Shown in pieces: positions 59,070-64,000 of a DNA stretch of 64,000 nt. A program made the translations under genes and the position numbers. A model generated the notes under the pieces. The model searched no databases. It saw only the letters and a program-made list of their open reading frames with translations, and was not told the origin of the DNA. The stretch comes from Paenibacillus tyrphae (lineage in GTDB: Bacteria > Bacillota > Bacilli > Paenibacillales > NBRC-103111): positions 305,477 through 369,476 of the forward strand of contig NZ_JNVM01000002.1 of the NCBI RefSeq assembly GCF_000722545.1, read 5' to 3'. Numbering within the stretch: position 1 is the stretch's first letter; each line of letters starts with the position of its first letter.

Positions 59070-60542
59070 ATGCCTCGAATTTTGAAAGCTTGGACCGCGA
59101 CCGCTGCGGCAGCCATAAGCCTAATGCTTGTTTGGCCGGCTTCCGTTTCCTGGGCGGCAGCTTCGTCGGAAGTTCAAGCAACATTTCCTGTGTTCCCGGT
59201 GACCGTTAATGGCACGGTTACGGACCAAATGCATAGTCAATACCCGCTGCTGCTGTACCGTGACATCACCTATTTCCCGATGACCTGGAATTACACGTCT
59301 TCCCTGGGCTTGGCCGTTTCATGGAGCAAGGAGAACGGGCTGTCTCTGGATAAAAAAGACGGCTGCGCTCCTCTGGCACAAGATCTAACCGCAGAGTCCA
59401 ACGCCGACAGCAGCGGTTCGCAAGCTGCCGTCCCCGCTCCTTTTCCCGTGAAGGTTAACGGCAAAACGATCGTTAATGCGGACGAACCTTATCCTGTATT
59501 GCTGTACCGCAACATCGCTTATTTCCCGATGACCTGGAGATTTGCTTACGAGGAGTTCAACTGGAAAACTTCTTGGGACGTTGTGCGCGGCTTTGCCATC
59601 CAATCGTGCACCAGACCTGACGAGGAGGGGCGCACTCAAGCTCAAGCGGAGGCGTTAAACCTAGCGAGCGGCGGTCAGCTTGCCGTTAAAGACGGCTGGG
59701 TGTACATGAATCCGTACCACTGGTCGGAGGGAGCGCACCAGTTGGTCAAAACCAAGCCGGACGGCGCAAGTCAGACCAAGCTTTCGGACGATAAAGTCAA
59801 CTCCATTAATGTAGTTGGTGATTGGCTGTATTACATCGCATCCGAGCCTTCCAAGCCAAACGCCATCTACAAAATCAAAACCGACGGCACGGACCGGTCG
59901 CTTGTCTCTCAAACGAATGCCAGCCGTCTGTGGGTCCGGGACGGATGGATGTATTACCTTCGCCTTGCCGAACGCAGCGGTAACGATAACGCCCCCTCCT
60001 ACACTCCGGGCGGCATTGAGCGGATGAGAACGGACGGTTCGGAGAAACAGACGCTACTTTCCAGTATAGACCACATCAAGTGTTTTTTTCTGCAAGGCGA
60101 ACGCCTCTATTATTTGACCAGCGAAGGAGAGAAAAAGAAGCTTTACGTCATGGGGAACGACGGATCGGGAAAAACAGAGCTGCGGGATAATGTGACGGAA
60201 TTCAGTATCATTGACGGATGGATCTATTATGTGAAGGACGGCAAGCAGTTGCGCAAAATGAGCGCTGATGGCTCCGTCGATATTCCCCTGCACGAACCCG
60301 CGAGGACTCCGATTTTCGGACTGAATTACCGGGACGGTTGGGTTTACTATGTCAGCGGCAGCTTCGGGGTCTCAGGGTACGCTTCCATGGAGCGTATCCA
60401 GCTGGACGGCACCGGGCGTCAAGCGCTGGCCGAAGCGCGGGCAACGGCGTTATATATCGCCGAAGACCAGCTCTATTTCCCCTATTGGTCGATGGGCGAC
60501 CGCACGATGTACCATATGAAACTCGACGAATCGCAGCCTTAA
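59070..60542 (+). CDS. Secreted protein with two stalk-like repeats and a DUF5050-type propeller
   Basis: 490 residues from ATG 59070 (AAGGAG upstream). Signal peptide WTATAAAAISLMLVWPASVSWA. Two homologous modules at about 35-100 and 135-190 (FPVTVNGTVTDQMHSQYPLLLYRDITYFPMTWNY; FPVKVNGKTIVNADEPYPVLLYRNIAYFPMTWRF) are stalk/CuAO-N-like. Then a six-or-so-bladed repeat with the DGWVYY / IYKIKTDGTDRSLV / DQLYF motif, as in DUF5050 proteins. Probably a surface protein; ligand unknown. Ends at a bidirectional terminator. Confidence 0.82.
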   Translation: MPRILKAWTATAAAAISLMLVWPASVSWAAASSEVQATFPVFPVTVNGTVTDQMHSQYPLLLYRDITYFPMTWNYTSSLGLAVSWSKENGLSLDKKDGCAPLAQDLTAESNADSSGSQAAVPAPFPVKVNGKTIVNADEPYPVLLYRNIAYFPMTWRFAYEEFNWKTSWDVVRGFAIQSCTRPDEEGRTQAQAEALNLASGGQLAVKDGWVYMNPYHWSEGAHQLVKTKPDGASQTKLSDDKVNSINVVGDWLYYIASEPSKPNAIYKIKTDGTDRSLVSQTNASRLWVRDGWMYYLRLAERSGNDNAPSYTPGGIERMRTDGSEKQTLLSSIDHIKCFFLQGERLYYLTSEGEKKKLYVMGNDGSGKTELRDNVTEFSIIDGWIYYVKDGKQLRKMSADGSVDIPLHEPARTPIFGLNYRDGWVYYVSGSFGVSGYASMERIQLDGTGRQALAEARATALYIAEDQLYFPYWSMGDRTMYHMKLDESQP

Positions 60543-60565
60543 ACGCCCCCTGTCCATGCAAAACA

Positions 60566-60604
60566 AAACAAGCCCTCGGACCCTACGGTTTCGAAGGCTT
60601 GTTT
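60566..60604. terminator. Bidirectional terminator
   Basis: AACAAGCC-TCG pairs with CGA-GGCTTGTT, A-run before and T-run after; after the gene ending at 60542. Confidence 0.85.
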
Positions 60605-60624
60605 GTTTGGCTTAGGCGGCGACC

Positions 60625-61275
60625 TCCTCTCACACCTTCCGCTTGGGCAGAAAGCACAGGCAAATAAACGCGGCAAAAGCGCAAGGCTTCCGGTAGCGGG
60701 TAGAGAGACGGAGAATGCCCGTATATAATCCGGCAGATGCGCCGCTGCCAACGGCTTACCCAGCACGGCCGAGAACAAAATGCCGATCAGCGCAACCCCC
60801 AGCGAATAGGCCAAATTAGTAAAGGTCGTGAACGAGCCCGATCCGGTGCCTGCATTTTTCGCAGGCACTTCGCTGAGCGCGACATTGACAAGCGGCGTAC
60901 CGGCCAAACCGAGACCGAGACCGTACACGAGCAGGATCACCACATTCGGCATGGTTAGCAGATCCGCAACATCGGCGTGCAGCGATCCAATGAGCGCAAA
61001 GCTGCAGATCGCTATGACCATCGCGCCTATTTTCAGCACGGTCCCTCCCCATCTCCTGACGATTCCGGACGATACCAGGGAGCTCAAGAAAAAACCGGCG
61101 CCGATCGGCAGAAAAACCAGATTCGTAGATTGGACGCTATAACGCAGGCCGTATTGCAGAAAATAGCTCAGGGTAAAGAAACATGCCGCTATAGAACACC
61201 GTTACCGTGATTATGCCGACTCTGAACGAAGGCAGTTGGAAAATGGACAGATCGACAATCGGAAACGCACCTCCA
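60625..61275 (-). pseudogene. MFS (DHA2-type) drug transporter, C-terminal half, frameshifted
   Basis: Minus-strand text FPIVDLSIFQLPSFRVGIITVTVFYSGM, a shift near 61180, then FFTLSYFLQYGLRYSVQSTNLVFLPIGAGFFLSSLVSSGIVRRWGGTVLKIGAMVIAICSFALIGS ... NVALSEVPAKNAGTGSGSFTTFTNLAYSLGVALIGILFSAVLG, the second half of a 14-helix DHA2 transporter. The N-terminal half is absent: upstream sequence is an AraC-type regulator, joined at about 61262-61275. The tail also runs out of frame. Inactive. Confidence 0.75.
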
Positions 61276-61650
61276 GCAACTGCAGCCGAAGACCCGCTTT
61301 CATTTCCTCGTATACTTGCGTATTTTCCAGGAACAGAACGTTGCCCGTCCGGCTCCCCATCAAATTTTCTTTGCCGTTCCATTCGCAGTAAATTTCACCG
61401 CTTACGCAGTAGCTGAGCTCGAACAGCCGGCATGCTTCCATAATGCGAAGCTTCACGTCATATCCGAAACAACGATCTCCATTCCCGGACGAATCTGCAT
61501 CCGGGTAATCTTCCCCTTTCCGATATGAGGCGGTGGGGAAAGCTGCTGCTCCCAGCTTCGGGTACGTACCGTTCCATGAACCAATTCGGCGATCCGGTCA
61601 AAATAATCGTGTATGTTGGCTACCACGACGTTCGGTGTCAAAAAACGCAC
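61262..61650 (-). pseudogene. AraC-type regulator, N-terminal half, frameshifted and fused to MFS remnant
   Basis: MRFLTPNVVVANIHDYFDRIAELVHGTVRTRSWEQQLSPPPHIGKGKITRMQIRPGMEIVVSDMT, TGA at 61453, then in another frame VKLRIMEACRLFELSYCVSGEIYCEWNGKENLMGSRTGNVLFLENTQVYEEMKAGLRLQLLEVRF. This is the sensor half of a YbtA/PchR-like AraC protein; the DNA-binding half is deleted. A Fur-like GAATGATTATCATC lies upstream near 61670. Confidence 0.7.
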
Positions 61651-61712
61651 CTTCTTCCAATTATCCAGTGAGAATGATTATCATCAAGTCTCATTGTACT
61701 TGGTCGGTGCGT

Positions 61713-62057
61713 TCATTTCAACGGCAATTGATTCTCCACTCCCCATTTGCACATCTCCTCCAGAATGGGCATCAAGGTTGTTCCTCTTGGAGTTAACGAA
61801 TATTCCACCTTCGGAGGCGTTTGCCGGTACTCTTCCCTGTTAACGATACCGCTGCTTTCCAACTCGTTCAACTGGGAGCTTAACACCTTATGCGTAATTT
61901 CAGGAATTCGCCTCTTGAGCTCTCCGTAGCGCGTAACCTTTTGACAGGCTAGTTGATACATGATTTTCATTTTCCACTTTCCGCCAATAATGGACAAGGT
62001 ATAGTCAAACGGTGTTTGGTTGTTACTTAGTTCCGCGGTTTCGGTCCGTTCAGGCAT
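61713..62057 (-). CDS. HxlR-family transcriptional regulator
   Basis: 114 residues, winged helix: FDYTLSIIGGKWKMKIMYQLACQKVTRYGELKRRIPEITHKVLSSQLNELESSGIVNREEYRQTPPKVEYSLTPRG, the full HxlR signature. HxlR regulators (YodB, CatR type) often sense quinones or aldehydes. Divergent from the flavin reductase gene; a palindrome at 62080-62103 lies between. ATG at 62057 with GGAGAGG. Confidence 0.92.
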   Translation of the reverse strand: MPERTETAELSNNQTPFDYTLSIIGGKWKMKIMYQLACQKVTRYGELKRRIPEITHKVLSSQLNELESSGIVNREEYRQTPPKVEYSLTPRGTTLMPILEEMCKWGVENQLPLK

Positions 62058-62079
62058 CGGCGTTCCTCTCCTTAAGGTA

Positions 62080-62103
62080 AGTACTAACTTTAAAGTGCGT
62101 ACT
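62080..62103. promoter_or_regulatory. Operator between HxlR regulator and flavin reductase
   Basis: Imperfect palindrome AGTAC-ta-ACTTT-AAAGT-gc-GTACT. Both arm pairs are perfect; only the two-base spacers differ. It matches the general AGTAC/ACTTT layout of HxlR-type sites. Confidence 0.7.
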
Positions 62104-62254
62104 ATTTATTATCCGGCACGCGATTATACTTAAGGGTACCGCGTCCGGCGGCCGCCATAGGAGTTCAGGTTGTATGGGGACCGAACTAAATTGTAACTCT
62201 CCGGTAGGACGGTGTAAACCGATGCGGACGATGCCGGACAACAAGGAAAGGATG

Positions 62255-62890
62255 ATGACGATGCCGGGGCATGATGCGCTCGCGTTTCATAGGAGCGATT
62301 TAACGGAGCAGGAAATGTACAAGCTGATGATCGGTTCGGTTGTACCGAGACCCATTGCGTGGATTTCGTCCAAAAGCAAGGACGGCGTTCTTAATTTGGC
62401 GCCTTTTAGTTTTTTTACAGTCGCTTCCCGCAATCCGCCCACGCTGCTGATTTCCATCGGACCGGGCGTAGGCGAACGGGAAGGTACGGTCAAGGATACA
62501 CTGACCAATATTCGCGAGGTCGGAGAGTATGTCATTAATATGGTTTCCGAGCCTCTGGGTGAAGCGATGCAGCGTTCGTCCGCTAATGTCGAGCCGCAGC
62601 GTAACGAGTTCGAGCTTGCGGGAGTTACGCCGCAGCTTAGCAAGAGCATCGCTGTACCGGCCGTATTTGAAGCGCCGATTGCGTTCGAGCTGAAGCTGGA
62701 TCGAATTATTCCCGTAGGCGGGGATCATCTTGTGCTTGGAATCGTGGAGCGCGTGCAAGTGGATTCCTCCGCCTATGCGGGAAATTATAAAACGGCAACG
62801 GAGAATTGGAAGCCGCTGGCAAGCATGGCCGGAGACTTCGCGGGATTGACGTCTACTTTTTCATTCGATCCAGGGAATCGTCAAGAATAA
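62255..62890 (+). CDS. Flavin reductase-like (FMN-binding) protein
   Basis: About 211 residues. Flavin-reductase fold: LMIGSVVPRPIAWISSKSKDGVLNLAPFSFFTVASRNPPTLLISIG, then DTLTNIREVGEYVINMVSE and FELKLDRIIPVGGDHLVLGIVERV. Such proteins bind FMN and reduce flavin or quinone substrates. Starts ATG at 62252, 62255 and 62261 lie close together after AAGGAAAGG; 62255 gives the best spacing. It is probably the target of the divergent HxlR regulator. It overlaps the SIMPL gene tail-to-tail by 10 nt. Confidence 0.88.
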   Translation: MTMPGHDALAFHRSDLTEQEMYKLMIGSVVPRPIAWISSKSKDGVLNLAPFSFFTVASRNPPTLLISIGPGVGEREGTVKDTLTNIREVGEYVINMVSEPLGEAMQRSSANVEPQRNEFELAGVTPQLSKSIAVPAVFEAPIAFELKLDRIIPVGGDHLVLGIVERVQVDSSAYAGNYKTATENWKPLASMAGDFAGLTSTFSFDPGNRQE

Positions 62891-63528
62891 GAATAAAAAG
62901 CTTTGACGGCAGCGGAAATGTTCAGCTCCCCTGGTTGGATGGGCGTAGAGGCCGCAGCAGCAAAAGTCGCCATCTGGTACGGCTGCGGTTCGATGCCATG
63001 CGACACCTCTTGAATCCGCACCGGAGTAGGATGAAGCGCTACGCCCATCGCTTTGGCGAAGGTCGCCGCCTTCTGCCGGCTACTGTGGACCGCCATCGTC
63101 AACGCCTGATGGTAATAAGCCTCCGGATGAGCCGAAGTAAACTGGATGCCGGATACGGTGTTCGCTCCATGACGAACCGCCGTATCCACGATAGCTCCCG
63201 TTTGCTCGATCTTATCCGCCGTCACTCGCAGAAGATGGGTGACTTTGTAGCCGCGGAACGTTTGCACCCCATCCTTGTAGTTATATTGGATCTCGATGCC
63301 GTATTGGACCGTCTGCACCTTCTCCTTCGGAACTCCCAGCTGGTACAGCGATTGGAGGATGCCTGACACCGCTCCGGCATTTTCAGTCTGCGCTTCGCTC
63401 AGATTCGCCTTCTCCGTCACTACCCCGAGCGTAATCAGCGCCCGGTCCGGAGCCGCGGCAACCGTTCCTTCGCCGGATACCTCGATGATGTTCCTAAAGC
63501 TTTCGGTTGATGCTGTCGTTGTATTCAT
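62881..63528 (-). CDS. SIMPL (DUF541) domain protein
   Basis: 215 residues. NIIEVSGEGTVAAAPDRALITLGVVTEKANLSEAQTENAGAVSGILQSLYQLGV is the SIMPL start, and VSGIQFTSAHPEAYYHQALTMAVHSSRQKAATFAKAMGVAL the repeat core. No signal peptide is obvious, unusual for a family whose members are often exported or periplasmic. Function unknown beyond links to oxidative stress. ATG at 63528 with AAGGAAGG. Confidence 0.88.
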   Translation of the reverse strand: MNTTTASTESFRNIIEVSGEGTVAAAPDRALITLGVVTEKANLSEAQTENAGAVSGILQSLYQLGVPKEKVQTVQYGIEIQYNYKDGVQTFRGYKVTHLLRVTADKIEQTGAIVDTAVRHGANTVSGIQFTSAHPEAYYHQALTMAVHSSRQKAATFAKAMGVALHPTPVRIQEVSHGIEPQPYQMATFAAAASTPIQPGELNISAAVKAFYSYS

Positions 63529-63625
63529 TTCGAATCACCTTCCTTAAAGGATCTACTATCCAATGTATTTCGATACAAACCTACTATGAACCTTCCGGAA
63601 ACTGGAATAACCGCAAACAAAACAC

Positions 63626-63676
63626 AAAAAATCGGCGGCCCTCCCCCGACAAAATATCAGGAGACGACCGCCGCTT
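63626..63676 (-). terminator. Terminator of the cupredoxin-domain gene
   Basis: TCGGCGGcC / GaCCGCCG arms, with a run of A to the left giving T on the minus strand. Confidence 0.7.
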
Positions 63677-63691
63677 CTTCCCGCGTCGTTT

Positions 63692-64000
63692 TTATTTCAC
63701 CGTAATGACGCCGTCAAACATATACATTCCGCAATGATAGCGATATGTACCGGGCTTCATTTCGGGTAAGGCGACAATATTGTTGCCGGCTGCCAATGGA
63801 GCATCGATGATTCCCAGATCTTTGGAGATCATGCTCTTGATGCAAGTAAATCGCGTCGATTTCTTGAAGTTGATTTTCGCCGGCACGCCCGCTTGAAGCT
63901 CGATTTGTTTGGGCTCGAAGCCGTCTTCTTTTACCTGGACGGTCGCGACCTGGTAACCCGCCGCTTTTTCAGCGATCAAAGGATCGACCGAACTCGAATC
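63692..64000 (-). CDS. Cupredoxin-domain protein, 5' end beyond window
   Basis: About 102 residues seen; the frame is open to the window edge (DSSSVDPLIAEKAAGYQ...), so the start lies outside. Beta-sandwich cupredoxin text VATVQVKEDGFEPKQIELQAGVPAKINFKKSTRFTCIKSMISKDLGI ... PGTYRYHCGMYMFDGVITVK with putative copper ligands Cys (FTC), Cys/His (YHCGMYM) and Met. It resembles EfeO-like or heavy-metal-linked cupredoxin domains. Copper or iron handling is the likely theme. Confidence 0.8.
   Translation of the reverse strand, partial: DSSSVDPLIAEKAAGYQVATVQVKEDGFEPKQIELQAGVPAKINFKKSTRFTCIKSMISKDLGIIDAPLAAGNNIVALPEMKPGTYRYHCGMYMFDGVITVK

Overview
The window looks like a Paenibacillaceae (Paenibacillus/Cohnella-type, Gram-positive, endospore-forming Bacillota) chromosome. 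Reasons: strong AAGGAGG-type ribosome sites with many GTG/TTG starts, moderately high GC in the core, stalk-domain (copper amine oxidase N-like) secreted proteins, a FusB-family EF-G-binding protein, PadR+HAAS pairs, Fur-type boxes and TGTCGAA (Spo0A-like) boxes. No rRNA, tRNA or CRISPR array was recognised.

Layout. 0-2 kb: secreted SH3-like repeat gene broken by two in-frame stops. 2-9 kb: kinase-like + SNF2 helicase pair; FusB-like gene behind an elaborate leader (leader peptide, competing hairpins, sequestered ribosome site); lipoprotein; CPBP membrane protease. 9-14.1 kb: a five-gene minus-strand operon (MutS-like, BpsA-like, GNAT, FkbH-like HAD, acyl carrier protein) preceded by a structured leader and an intrinsic terminator. 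14.6-20.3 kb: MFS efflux, TetR, two esterase/hydrolase genes, AraC. 20.4-24.1 kb: paired siderophore-type ABC transporters; the pair and the AraC gene each have a Fur box. 24.1-24.9 kb is gene-free and repeat-bearing. 24.9-28.2 kb: rhomboid protease and a short UvrA paralogue. 28.5-36.0 kb: a tightly overlapping minus-strand operon (KAS III, ATP-grasp, epimerase/reductase, MBL hydrolase, F390-synthetase-like adenylating enzyme, GNAT-like protein, SDR) that reads as an uncharacterised biosynthetic cluster. 36-46.5 kb: PadR/HAAS pair, large secreted phosphoesterase, AraC, a sugar-type ABC importer with a Cys/Met PLP enzyme and a FadR/GntR regulator with a perfect palindromic operator.

46.6-59 kb is an AT-richer, decayed accessory region. 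It holds a long fold-back element, several small secreted-protein genes that share an upstream element and look-alike terminators, and broken phage genes (terminase small subunit, ParB-methyltransferase fusion, phage sigma-like factor, integrase C-terminus). It also holds an IS66 remnant and a 53-residue class I lanthipeptide precursor with no modification genes in view. 59-64 kb returns to core-like genes: a stalk/DUF5050-like secreted protein, a deletion-fused AraC/MFS relic, a HxlR-flavin reductase divergent pair, a SIMPL protein and a cupredoxin-domain protein cut by the window edge.

Main points of interest: the orphan lanthipeptide, the FusB leader, the structured leader of the MutS-like operon, the KAS III operon, and the repeated regulatory element of the secreted-protein cassettes. 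All functions are inferred from sequence reading; no database search was run.
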